Source: Polytrichum commune (taxonomy: Eukaryota; Streptophyta; Polytrichopsida; Polytrichales; Polytrichaceae). Taken from it: a DNA stretch of 64,000 nucleotides. The DNA lies in NCBI GenBank assembly GCA_950295325.1, contig OX485804.1:68798033-68862032 (forward strand). The letters are read 5' to 3'. Positions 11,324 to 23,000 of the stretch are shown here, piece after piece. Under the pieces are notes generated by a model. That model worked only from the letters and a program-made list of their open reading frames with translations, was not told the origin of the DNA and searched no databases. How positions within the stretch are numbered: position 1 is the stretch's first letter; every line of letters starts with the position of its first letter. The position numbers and the translations under genes were made by a program.

Positions 11324-12079
11324 TAAGGTAGAGGGTGCTTAAACCAACACTTTAAGCCATTGCGGGTACATGTGGCCATGCTACGGGGGGAAAAGTAGTG
11401 GATCATATTAGCATTTCAATCCAAAATAGCCTCAAAGAAATAAAAAAATATTTTCAGTGGAAGTATAATTTTTTTTATGAATTGTCAAAGTCAGAACTAG
11501 TAGCTTCCTAATTCCACTAGCTAGGTCGGGCGAGTAAAGTGAGTGAGGAACCCGAGGACCAGCTCATTTATTATATAATCTCAACCTTTACTAAATACAT
11601 ACTAGGCCTACCTTATACCGGGAACCGAGCTTATAGTCTCATTAAGCCCCACCATGCAAGGCCTTAAACCAACTTGAGATTAATCATAAGCCAAGCCTAG
11701 TGGATGCATGCCAAGATCCCGACGTACCAAGTCTACCAACCGGTCCGTACATTTTAACCACTATACCTACATGACATATTCCAACCCCCTTCGTATCATG
11801 AACCAACCCCCTTGGCTTTGTGGGCCTAACTCCTTGGCAACAACCTTGACCTTGGGTACCAATCTGCGTTTTCACCATTGATTATCATTAGTACAAAATA
11901 CGGTTAAGTTATTACAAATGGTAATCGCAACTACTCATTTAGATTTAGAATGGATTTAGACTTTCATTAAGGTAGATGGATCTTAAATGGTTATTTCTAA
12001 TAGCTATTTTTTATTCTAATTGTTTAAAATAAAATTATAAAAAACATACAAACTAATCTAGCATACATTCTCTTGTAGT

Positions 12080-12736
12080 TCAACTTGGAAATGATGACCC
12101 CATTGCTAGCCACTCTCTACGAGGGGCTTCAAGATAATGCACCCAAACTGGCTCTTGCAATGGACATAATTTTTCACTAGGTATTTTTTTTGTCATAGTC
12201 TTTTTCCACATGCAAACTTTTTGATTCAACTTAAACAGTGGATGCATTGTACCACAACATGGGGCCCGGTATGTCCCCCTAGTAAGAGGTTTATTAGCCC
12301 TTATTGTCTCGTGCAATTTTACCCCAACTTCAATGCATCGTTTAGTTGGCCACATTACTCCATGTTTTTCCGCACGTTCCTCGGTCCTCACTTTCTTCTC
12401 CTTTGCCTTTTGTTTTTTTTCTTTTGCATTTCGATTTTTATTAATCTCAAGGTCAGCATTTCTCTTCTCTTTTTCTTTTGATACCTCTTTACGTCTCTCT
12501 TGCTTTTGTTCTAAAGCGGCAATGTATTCATCACTAGTCATAATTATAGATTTTGAATAGTCTATAAACGGTGTGCCACGATTCTGTCGAGGAATCGACA
12601 CCGTTTGTGGAAGGGCTAGAATTGATGTCAACCTTAACGCTGCATTCGGGTCAACTCCATTCAACTCTTGTGAAATCCTACATACCCCGTCGGTATCTTG
12701 CTCCCCCATTTCTACCCCCTCGTGTACACCCTGCAT
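12080..12736 (-). pseudogene. C-terminal transposase-like fragment, left palindrome arm
   Basis: This is a 218-codon frame: a middle region (LPQTVSIPRQNRGTPFIDYS then SIIMTSDEYIAALEQKQE), a long Lys/Glu-rich coiled-coil-like stretch (about residues 75-130), and a tail with PCCGTMHPLF and KVCMWKK. The arrangement TSDEYI followed by a charged helix resembles the region after the DDE domain in pogo/CENP-B-like transposases; this is a tentative analogy. A frame that seems to belong to the same protein lies upstream (12936-12755) but is out of phase, so the gene is broken. The DDE catalytic core itself is absent. Confidence 0.4.
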
Positions 12737-13340
12737 TGTATCCCCTCATCATCTCTCAATGCCACCATATATTAAATTCCACCTATTTGAGTTTGTGGTA
12801 CCCTTTCTCCAATAACGTCCTCCACATGCTCATCACCTACATTTTCTTCATTAACCACATCCGGAGCATTAACAAACACTTTGTTGGGTCTCATTTTGTC
12901 ATTCATGGCTGTGAGCCCAAGATTGTTCCTATATGACTTCTTAATCTTTAAAATCTATAAAAAATCGCATTCGTATTGGAAAAGTAGTTAAAAAAAATAA
13001 AAGTTTGGATTTAACTAAGCTTGGCTTAACATCCACCTTAACACCTAACACGCCAAGCTTAGTTAAATCCAAACTTTTATTTTTTTTAACTACTTTTCCA
13101 ATACGAATGCGATTTTTTATAGATTTTAAAGATTAAGAAGTCATATAGGAACAATCTTGGGCTCACAGCCATGAATGACAAAATGAGACCCAACAAAGTG
13201 TTTGTTAATGCTCCGGATGTGGTTAATGAAGAAAATGTAGGTGATGAGCATGTGGAGGACGTTATTGGAGAAAGGGTACCACAAACTCAAATAGGTGGAA
13301 TTTAATATATGGTGGCATTGAGAGATGATGAGGGGATACA

Positions 13341-13997
13341 ATGCAGGGTGTACACGAGGGGGTAGAAATGGGGGAGCAAGATACCGACGGGGTATGTAGG
13401 ATTTCACAAGAGTTGAATGGAGTTGACCCGAATGCAGCGTTAAGGTTGACATCAATTCTAGCCCTTCCACAAACGGTGTCGATTCCTCGACAGAATCGTG
13501 GCACACCGTTTATAGACTATTCAAAATCTATAATTATGACTAGTGATGAATACATTGCCGCTTTAGAACAAAAGCAAGAGAGACGTAAAGAGGTATCAAA
13601 AGAAAAAGAGAAGAGAAATGCTGACCTTGAGATTAATAAAAATCGAAATGCAAAAGAAAAAAAACAAAAGGCAAAGGAGAAGAAAGTGAGGACCGAGGAA
13701 CGTGCGGAAAAACATGGAGTAATGTGGCCAACTAAACGATGCATTGAAGTTGGGGTAAAATTGCACGAGACAATAAGGGCTAATAAACCTCTTACTAGGG
13801 GGACATACCGGGCCCCATGTTGTGGTACAATGCATCCACTGTTTAAGTTGAATCAAAAAGTTTGCATGTGGAAAAAGACTATGACAAAAAAAATACCTAG
13901 TGAAAAATTATGTCCATTGCAAGAGCCAGTTTGGGTGCATTATCTTGAAGCCCCTCGTAGAGAGTGGCTAGCAATGGGGTCATCATTTCCAAGTTGA
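13341..13997 (+). pseudogene. Same fragment, right palindrome arm
   Basis: This is identical to the frame at 12080-12736 on the other strand. Upstream, at about 13170-13300, a short frame starting MNDKMRPNKVFVNAPDVV stops just before this one in another phase, the same lesion as in the mirrored copy. The shared lesion shows that the duplication happened after the gene had already broken, or that the two arms are one sequence read twice. No promoter or splice site is assigned. Confidence 0.4.
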
Positions 13998-14753
13998 ACT
14001 ACAAGAGAATGTATGCTAGATTAGTTTGTATGTTTTTTATAATTTTATTTTAAACAATTAGAATAAAAAATAGCTATTAGAAATAACCATTTAAGATCCA
14101 TCTACCTTAATGAAAGTCTAAATCCATTCTAAATCTAAATGAGTAGTTGCGATTACCATTTGTAATAACTTAACCGTATTTTGTACTAATGATAATCAAT
14201 GGTGAAAACGCAGATTGGTACCCAAGGTCAAGGTTGTTGCCAAGGAGTTAGGCCCACAAAGCCAAGGGGGTTGGTTCATGATACGAAGGGGGTTGGAATA
14301 TGTCATGTAGGTATAGTGGTTAAAATGTACGGACCGGTTGGTAGACTTGGTACGTCGGGATCTTGGCATGCATCCACTAGGCTTGGCTTATGATTAATCT
14401 CAAGTTGGTTTAAGGCCTTGCATGGTGGGGCTTAATGAGACTATAAGCTCGGTTCCCGGTATAAGGTAGGCCTAGTATGTATTTAGTAAAGGTTGAGATT
14501 ATATAATAAATGAGCTGGTCCTCGGGTTCCTCACTCACTTTACTCGCCCGACCTAGCTAGTGGAATTAGGAAGCTACTAGTTCTGACTTTGACAATTCAT
14601 AAAAAAAATTATACTTCCACTGAAAATATTTTTTTATTTCTTTGAGGCTATTTTGGATTGAAATGCTAATATGATCCACTACTTTTCCCCCCGTAGCATG
14701 GCCACATGTACCCGCAATGGCTTAAAGTGTTGGTTTAAGCACCCTCTACCTTA

Positions 14754-17700
14754 AACAAATGGTAACTCACACTACCAGAACACAAGACTGTATCGGCCAA
14801 CGTAGTGTTTTGAAAAAAATATAAAATTCTACGTTGGGAGTCAAACTTAGTGCCATAGTGGATTTTTTTTTCTTCTTATAAGTGAATCATATCATATGAA
14901 GAGGAGAAAGAGATGTCAACCTAGAGGACATGAACAACGGAAGAGAGGGAATTATCGTATACGAGCATACCTCTCAAGGGTTGTTTATATCATGGACCAT
15001 GAAGTTGTCCCATGTCAGAAGGCATTTTTTTTCATGGTAACACTTTCATGGTCCAATTTCTAAGAAAATGCATTCTTAAAGTCTTTGGGCCTCTAACTAG
15101 GTGTAAATTGAATGTGGACCAAGAGAAGTGACCATGCACCAAAAAGTGGATGTGTTGATGTTTTAAATATATGTCCAGAATGGGCAGTTTTGGAAATGTT
15201 CTTCATGTTTGACCTTTTCCCCTTTTTTCCCCTTCTTTCCTTGTAACTATGAAAAACAAAATTGACATTATAAAAAAAAATTCAAATGTATTAAAACAAC
15301 ATTCCTCTGCCATGGTCCCTTGACATTTGTAGCAAGAGAATCTTTTGCCTCTCTCATTGCAAATCATGTTGCACCATGACAGTGGATAATGTAGGCCTAA
15401 AAATAGGCCTTTTGGGGACCTCAAGTTATGTGGTCACTCTTACTTTTTTTTCCTTGATGTAAACTAGAGTGGTACCAAGACGAGTTCAATGGCCAATCAC
15501 ATATTTTAGATGAGCAAGGGACAACTTCATGGTCCATGATGTAAACAACCCCTCATCCATCCAACATAAAAACTTGAAGCCCTATAAGTTTGTTGACTGA
15601 TTCATCTCAAATGACTTCAAAAGACTAAACCAAGATTTTGAAGCTAATTTTGATGTCAAATAAACTTTCCAAAAATAACCTTCATACTAAATATTATATC
15701 AAAGTTTTATGTTGGATAAATGAGAGGTATGGGGCATTGTGGCGGCCCAAGACTGAGCTTTGGTCTGTAATTTATGGTTTTAATGAGAAACAAGATCTCA
15801 TAAATTAAATATCGTATATATCCCATTAAATTGACAGAAGGGATAAATAAAATAAAATAAAAGTAATATTGTTGTGTGGTTTACACCAACATGAATGGAA
15901 GTCCGTTCTTCTTTGTCTTAATCATGTTTTACTAAGCAGTGGCAGAGGTGGAGAATCTATCATGGCAATAGGTTGGCAATCATTGGGGACTCCTTTTACA
16001 CATAGAATATTTGATCTTAATTTTGCCATGCATGTGCATGAGGTGGAGTCACATGTGCATTTAAGTAGCCATTCATGAATTGTGATGTTTTGAAGTCTAG
16101 GATTTGATTTCCTGCATTGATGAGGGTGTAGCATCTTGTGTGTTTGTTGGATTGGAGCTTTTGATTGTTAGATCCAAGGGTATTTATGAGATATTGTTTT
16201 TAGAGAAGATGTGTGACATACATATTTTATTAAAAGTGAGGTTCAAAAGACACCTAGAAAAAAAAGAAAAAAGAAACAATTTGGAGGTAACCAATCGTAT
16301 TTCAAATCTCTGATAGCTACTTTACCAAAATGGATATATCAATTCAAAAAATCAAAACATGAAATTATATTATATACCAATCTTGATTACCTATTTCAAT
16401 TATTATGCTTTTTGAAATATCATACCAATACACGTTGTCAAGTCTTGATCGATATTTGTGGAGTTGATAATCCTTCTCAAAAACAAAGATTTGAAGTAGT
16501 TTATAATTTACTGAGGACGACTGCGAAGTAACCGAATAAAATGTTCATTTGTACCAAACGAATGAGACGTGGTAGAAGTCTACAACGAGACGGGCACGAC
16601 TTATTTAACGGATATACTGCTAAAGACACCCAACGGAACAAACTTCCAATGGAAAACATATCATGTTGTGAAAGGGGATCGCAAGGAATAGCCAACCCAT
16701 AGGCGATACCCAACCGTGTCTTCAAGGCGCAGTTGAACGGGGAATTTGTTTATTATTATTTTATTTATTTTTTCATTTGTGAACGTGAGATGTAGGTGGG
16801 ATATTAGCCCGGGCGCGTTTGGCAAAACTCGAATGAAGTATCACAGTGTTGTGTTGAGGTGGCCCGTGGCTCTTATTATAACTATATATGGGCTTGGAGT
16901 TAAAGCATGTGGCCTCCCATGCATGTAGTTATCATGGAGGTGCTCGATCCTTTGGACATGGTTGTTGGAGAGGCATTAATATGGTTGGGGGAGTGACGTT
17001 ACAAGGTTTCGTACGATGGCGTGCATGTGTTGTTGAGACATTTGAGACTTCATGGCCGTAGTCCGGGTGACCTCTTGAATGTTGGTGAGGTGATATGTGA
17101 GGGGACACAAGGGACTTATAACTTGCATATAGAGAAGCCAAGGAAAAATGACATTAGAGTGAACAAGTGTGGCCATGTGTCTTTGATGTGGAGAGCCTAA
17201 TGAAGAATGACAATTGAGGACCATGTGCAATTCTCCACATATTGGACACATCAAAATTCGAGTTCTTGGGTGAGTTGGAATTTCAATGTCAATAATCGCT
17301 AGTGGATTTCAAAGTCATCAAACTTCACACTCCATGTTTTTGCATTATGGTGAGGACCTTAGCTACCGCTTTTGAATGTGGCCATGAGTCCATGACTATT
17401 CTAAATCCGCATCTGTTGATTCTATAAGACTAAATTGGACACTTTTGTCCATGCATCCACTTCTTCTAGGATACACATGATACATATGAGATGATCAACG
17501 TATTCAAATCGAATGACAATTTTTTCCCACTTATTGATTGATCATATAGATCCCCCGATTAATATGCTAACTTTACACCTAATCACACACCACTCAAATA
17601 TAAGTGTCCAATTAATATAAGTGATCAACGAATTAGATCCACTTATCTTAATGAAAGAGAACCGATGATAGGACTGACACAACATCCGTAGTGGGCCAAT

Positions 17701-17800
17701 GTAACTTATTTTGTACGTTGACAATGCAACTCTCAACAAACAAAATGTGTTGTGGTCAATCGCCATGTGTTTGGACTGGGAAGCTAGCCAGGGGCCGTGT
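14754..17800. other. No gene recognised between palindrome and thaumatin-like gene
   Basis: No frame in this 3-kb stretch carries recognisable motifs. At 14774 the word CACTACCAGAA resembles a CACTA-transposon terminus, but no matching inverted end was found. A repeated phrase about 'CATGGACCATGAAGTTGTC' near 14990-15010 recurs in altered form near 15525-15545. The rest is AT-rich with homopolymer runs. Confidence 0.4.
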
Positions 17801-17803
17801 TGA

Positions 17804-17877
17804 TGAGTCACGAAAGTCAAACAAGGGCTTTCGAAGACACTATTGATCATTTCATCACCGTTTGGCCACCTATAAAT
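17804..17877 (+). promoter_or_regulatory. Probable promoter of the thaumatin-like gene
   Basis: A TATA box TATAAAT lies at 17871-17877, about 110 bp before the ATG at 17988, leaving room for a leader of about 80 bp. Upstream are a bZIP/GCN4-type site TGAGTCA (17804-17810) and a W-box core on the minus strand (AGTCAA, 17815-17820, i.e. TTGACT). W-boxes and bZIP sites commonly control PR-5 genes in defence, so stress induction is a reasonable inference. The motifs are short and could occur by chance. Confidence 0.55.
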
Positions 17878-17987
17878 GCAGCATCAAGTGGCATCCGAAT
17901 CAGCTCACACTCATTTCAGTTGCTTCACCTCTCGGCCTCCAATTGCAAACACCTAAATGTGTGTTTGATCATATGTCAGGTGTCAAG

Positions 17988-20070
17988 ATGGCTTCACCAA
18001 GTTATTTGCGAGTCTCTGTCCTCCTTCCGGTTTTGGTGCTATTGATCTGCAGCAGCCTTGTCGATGGTTCGTTGCACCAGCTCCGTTATACTCCATTGTA
18101 CTTGTTGGGTAGTTCTAACAGTTGATGTGAGCATGTTGCCTAGTATGTGTCCATTCCCAAAGAGACCACCTCCAACAAGAGGCAAGAGCACATGGTCCAT
18201 AGTTTCGTTCTGAAAACCCGTCCTGAGTTTGCACATGAATATGAATCCATGTCCAAGGGTGATTTAGTGTCTCTCATTCACGTAAACTTCAGTTGGTACG
18301 TGCCATCCCTCTTTGTGTCCACTCATAAGACCATCCCTGACGAGGGGCCATATCCCTGGAACCTGCGTTGGGATTACATACAAGTAGAGACGATGTCTAG
18401 AACCGAAGTGTTTCTAATTATTCATGTAGACTCTCGGGGGTCTCCCTCTCTTTGGAATGTCTTTGTCATGAAGCTGAGATTGGGGTTTTGATGCAACCGT
18501 CACTATGAGGATGGCGTTGTGCTAACACACATTCCTGGCCACTAGTATATGGTTTTATTATCTACGATAATGATAGATTCTCAGACTGCCTTCATAAATT
18601 TTGTTACCATGATCTAGTGGATGGGAACGAGTGTTGGAACCACGTCATCGGCAGTGCATGTACGTTTAGTTGATATGGTTTTGATTGTTAGTATAAACAT
18701 AAGTTTATCACAGTTTATCAATACAATGTGTAGGGACAACTATGAATGAATTAGCTCATACCGTTGCATCCTATGGATGTACAGCCTCCAGAACAAGTGT
18801 TTTTAGAACCATCTTCATATATTTTGTAACCATGGAGTGGCTCGGAACCAGTGCTGGCTGGGACCACATCATCCCCACAGTGGTGTGTAAACTAGCTAGG
18901 TGCTGTCATTTCGAGTGTTTCCATTATCAGAGATATATTTTACGAAGTGGTCATCTAGCACACATGACACAGATTGATTAAGTCTTGCTCACATGCAATA
19001 ATTTGTCGTATGGATGTGCCACAGCCTCGACTTTCAATGTGCAGAACAAGTGCAGCCAGACCCTTACAGTGTGCGATCAATCTCAAGTCACGGCCATAAA
19101 TTGTTACGTTTTGGGCAACGGAGCCTCGCGCTATAGAGACGTGGGCTCCAACTGGCCTGGAGGTTTGTTCTGGGGGTTCCCAGGCAGCAGTGGGAGTACA
19201 GCGCTCGGAAACCAGGCGAAGCCCCAGGCTAATCTCGTGGAGGTTACCGTGACCTCACCTCAGGATTCTTACGACCTCAGCAACGTGGTAAGCTAGCGAC
19301 CATGTTATCCTTCTGATATCCTTCTCCTAGTTCTTCCAAAGTATACCAAACATCTCGTTAATCAGTGTTGGGGCCTTAAATCAGTGTGCTATGTTAATCA
19401 GTGTGCCATGGGATTAATGGCCTATGTATCTTCACTTCAACAGTAAATTGGATATCCATACGAACTCCGAAACTTATGAGATAAATGGGTACGGGCACGA
19501 TTTATATTAGCTAATCATCATGCAGTAATTGCGTGTTTCATATCCTGCGAGACGAGGGTGCAGAGAGGAAAAGGTTGTCCGTTTAAGGCCCGCTTGCCTT
19601 ATCTTCTTAATTCATAATGGCTAATTGGATGTGACAATTCGCAGTCCCATGATCGGCGAACGGCCAATAGTGTATGTGTCTATTACATAGTACTCTTAAT
19701 CAATTTACACTAGCACGATGTGGGGACTTACACAATACGATTGGCGTTGCTGCAGAATGCATGGAACCTCCCAGTACTGATCAACCCCACACAAATCTCC
19801 GGTAACCCAGCACGCAGTGGACAGTTTTGTGGAACTCCCATCTGCCAAGAAGGCAGTGTGAGCAGCTTCTGCCAATCACCCAACAGGCAAACCGGCTACC
19901 CTGGCTATGGCTGCTACAATGTGGATGGACCAAATGTAAATAGCCCCACCACAGGCACCCGCATGTTCAAGAACAATTGCCAGAGCTCGTATTCCTACTC
20001 CACGGACAACACCAACACGGTTTTCGCATGCCCAACCAACAGCGCCTATGAAATCGTTTTCTGTCCGTAA
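17988..20070 (+). CDS. Thaumatin-like protein (PR-5 family), small divergent form
   Basis: Three exons, 17988-18066, 19025-19287 and 19756-20070, join at GT-AG sites (phases 1 and 0) into 218 codons. Residues 1-27 form a signal peptide (hydrophobic VSVLLPVLVLLICSSL), so the product is secreted. The mature part begins ASTFNVQNKCSQTL, like the A-T-F-x-V-x-N-x-C start of thaumatins. The C-terminus is diagnostic: PTTGTR, KNNC, SYSYSTD, then YEIVFCP at the very end. The mature chain has 10 cysteines, as in small thaumatin-like proteins, rather than the usual 16, and is about 190 residues. The classic family signature around G-x-C-x-T-x-D-C is not evident, and the N-terminal barrel is divergent. 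Family members bind beta-glucans and act in defence; that role here is inferred. Intron 1 (958 bp) contains a partial copy of its own acceptor region near 18770-18800. Confidence 0.88.
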
Positions 20071-23000
20071 AGTTCTAAGTTACACAGAAGAGGAAGATGA
20101 AAATAAGAAGAACGTCAGTGCTCCGAGTACCAACAAGAATGCAAGTTTGTTCGCCTTTTACTGATCATGATTATCTATGATGGAGTATTTGGCTTAAGGT
20201 CTTCCTTTCGGGAGGTGGACTTCATAGTGCAATCTTGGTTATATATAAGTTATATAGTGGAGTTCATGCAAATAGTTTTGCAACTAACTTCACTTTCTAG
20301 CCTTGAGCGACTCGTGTGGGTCCTTTTTCTATGTTAGCCTTTTCAGGTGGCGGCATGTGCCTCAAGGTGTCATACAAAGGTGTTTAACCACCAGCATGGA
20401 TACGAGTCCCAATTCTGTCCCATGTGGTTCCACCGTATATGTATAATTTCGAGCTATAGATTACCTTGTTTTGAATCTATACTAGTTATGCTTGACACTT
20501 TGACTCTTGTAGTCAATGTTTATCCGACCAATTGTTGTTTACATGTGTTTTCAGCACTTTTTGTAATTAGGGGTTAAGGTTGTTTGTTCATCTTTTTAGT
20601 GGATGATGTCACAACTTGTATAAACAACTTACATTAAAAGCAAGTTAAAAACATACTATCTAGTATGCTTTGACCACCTTTGTCATATGTAAACAAGTTA
20701 CTTTCACATCCTCTTTGTCAAAGAATTATTATGTGTGAGATTTTGGATTCCATCTCATAGATGAAACAAAATTTGACATTAAAATGTGTTGAGGGCAGTT
20801 GCAACTTCGCTAATCAATCATATTAGCTTCATCACGAGAATCGCACTTTCTTCTCACTGTTATTAGTTTTTGGGCATGGGCTATAATAATGACTAGGTGT
20901 CCATCCAAAAATGACATGAACATCACAAGAATTTCCTTATGTAATAAATTAGTTGCATTCAAAGATCTCTAGAGATGGTCACTCCTTGATTCATTGGACA
21001 AAAATTGAAGTTATCAAAACTGCATTGTACCGATTGTGTGTACATTGTAATGTGTACGAAGATTATCCTCTTTGGATAAGGACTTGGGTCCATTGAAGTT
21101 ATGGTCCATTGGGCCTACCCACCCAGTTAGTGTTATGAAGCCTACCAAGTCATACCAAAGGTTACTGTATAGTTCATCACAGGTATAACGAAACTATTAT
21201 TTATTTATTTGTGCATAATCAAAATTATACTGAGGGTTCATTTTGAAACTCTTAGTAGTTCGTCATTTATATGCTACTAATGCCCCCTCCCCACCTTACT
21301 TTACCAAATAATCAAAGTTTTTCCTAAAAATCAGGTAGAGCTCCCTCGGTTATAGGGGAGGCATCCGGCTATCCCAATGTACCTACAAGAACTTGCTCTG
21401 GAGATTTTTGAGTAAAGTTTAGTTAAGTAGCTTTCACACATGTTCATGATTTTATTTATCAAGCAATGAATGTTGGATAGTTTTTGTCCCATCCCCAAAT
21501 CCCTTACTACTTATTTATCTTATCATCGGTTTTTGTTAATGGAGCTCCTCGTGCCCTCATAGCTAAGACTAAAAGCAACCAATCACAAGGGCGGGAGGCA
21601 ACACTTTTGAAGGTCCTACATTCTTGCCTCATGTCTAGGTACCGATGGGAGGGTCGGTGCTTAAGGCTTAAAACTTCCACTTTTAAACCATGCCACATCA
21701 TTTGCCAACTAGGCTTGGCACTAGATAATATTGATGGTGTGAAGGCCGTGTTTTTAGAACCAACTTTTAGGCTTAGCTAAAGTAAAGTGGGAAGGGCCAT
21801 AAGCAAGCTTCAGTTTGAATCGATCAAATTGAGCTTATTTCAATATGTTTGGATAACATGGAGGTCTTAAGATCAAAAGGAATTCACTATTAACATGCTG
21901 AGGTTTTCTTTTCCAATATGTTGTTTTCTTTTCTTTGTATGAGTTTATTAGTAAAAATTCAACATACATAGTGGGCCACCTAGACTTATTATGGCTATGG
22001 GCCAACACTCGTGAATCTTTGCCATTTTAAAAAATGATTGTTGACCAAATAAAACACTCTATTTGGTCCCTATTTTGGCATCTCCATTCTAGTCTTGACA
22101 TCTGAAGTAGATCATGTTTCTCTTTCACATTTAGACTTGTGGGCTTGCGTCATCTCTTCTCATATTGCCCTCTCAAAGTTCAATGATTGAACTTATGGGT
22201 TTGATGGTTTTCTTCAGCCATTAATCCTTCATTTTTCTATCTCAGTTGCTACATTAAATATGATATTTAGTGTCACCAATTCTAATTATCTTACTCAATA
22301 TCAATTGTAAACAGCTGTCACGGTATGCAGCGGCGGCGCCCACACCTTATCCGTCGGGCTTCATTCATTTAGGTTTGGATGGATGAATCTAGATGTGGAG
22401 AGGAAGGCTCCCAAATGAGGAGCCTCCTCCTTGGCTTGGCATTCTTGCCAAGTCAAGTCTGTGAGTGAGTGTGTGGAGAGAGTTTGTATGAGGTGAAGAT
22501 TGCATATTTTTGCAATAAATTTTGAGTTTTTTTTCCCCTACTTACACTCTTGGATTCTCCCGTGGTGGAGTGAGAGATAGCTTGACTCATTGTATGCATT
22601 TGAAGAGAGATTAGAGCTCTTATGAGTGTTTGACTCTTTTCCTTCTCACTTGGCAAGAATGCTTCATTTTTCTTTTTGTTCTTTTTTTTCTTGATTCTTG
22701 ACATTTAACGCGCAAGGGGACGCGTGGGAGCAAGGAGCGACGAAGTTCCGGAGTTTTGGAGCGGAGAAAGCCGCGGATTGTTGAAGCAACAAGAAAAAAA
22801 AATCTTGTGATTGTCACATCAAGTTGAAGTGTGGTGTTTATTAGTGATGGTTGGTACTCGATACTCTCAACGTTGCTATGTTTTAGTGTTGTTTGTTAAT
22901 GACCGTGATTGGTACTCGAGCTGCAGTGACGCACGATCGCTATTTACACGACACAGCGGTGTAGTGTCGCCGACACTAAATGTTAACCCAACATTATTTG

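Larger units (their letters stand above)
11324..14753. repeat. Perfect 1,702-bp-arm palindrome with 26-bp spacer
   Basis: The left arm 11324-13025 and right arm 13052-14753 are reverse complements with no indel: every pair of mirrored positions sums to 26077 at each place checked, including frame boundaries, the centre and the ends. The 26-bp spacer (13026-13051) is not palindromic. Homology stops abruptly at 11324/14753 with no terminal motif or target duplication. Such an identical inverted duplication is either very recent, kept identical by conversion, or a fold-back artefact of long-read sequencing or assembly. If real and transcribed across the centre, it would fold into a long hairpin RNA. 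Confidence 0.95.

Noticed and set aside
14774-14810. CACTA-transposon end (CACTACCAGAA)
   Set aside because: No matching inverted terminus or 3-bp target duplication was found within the window.
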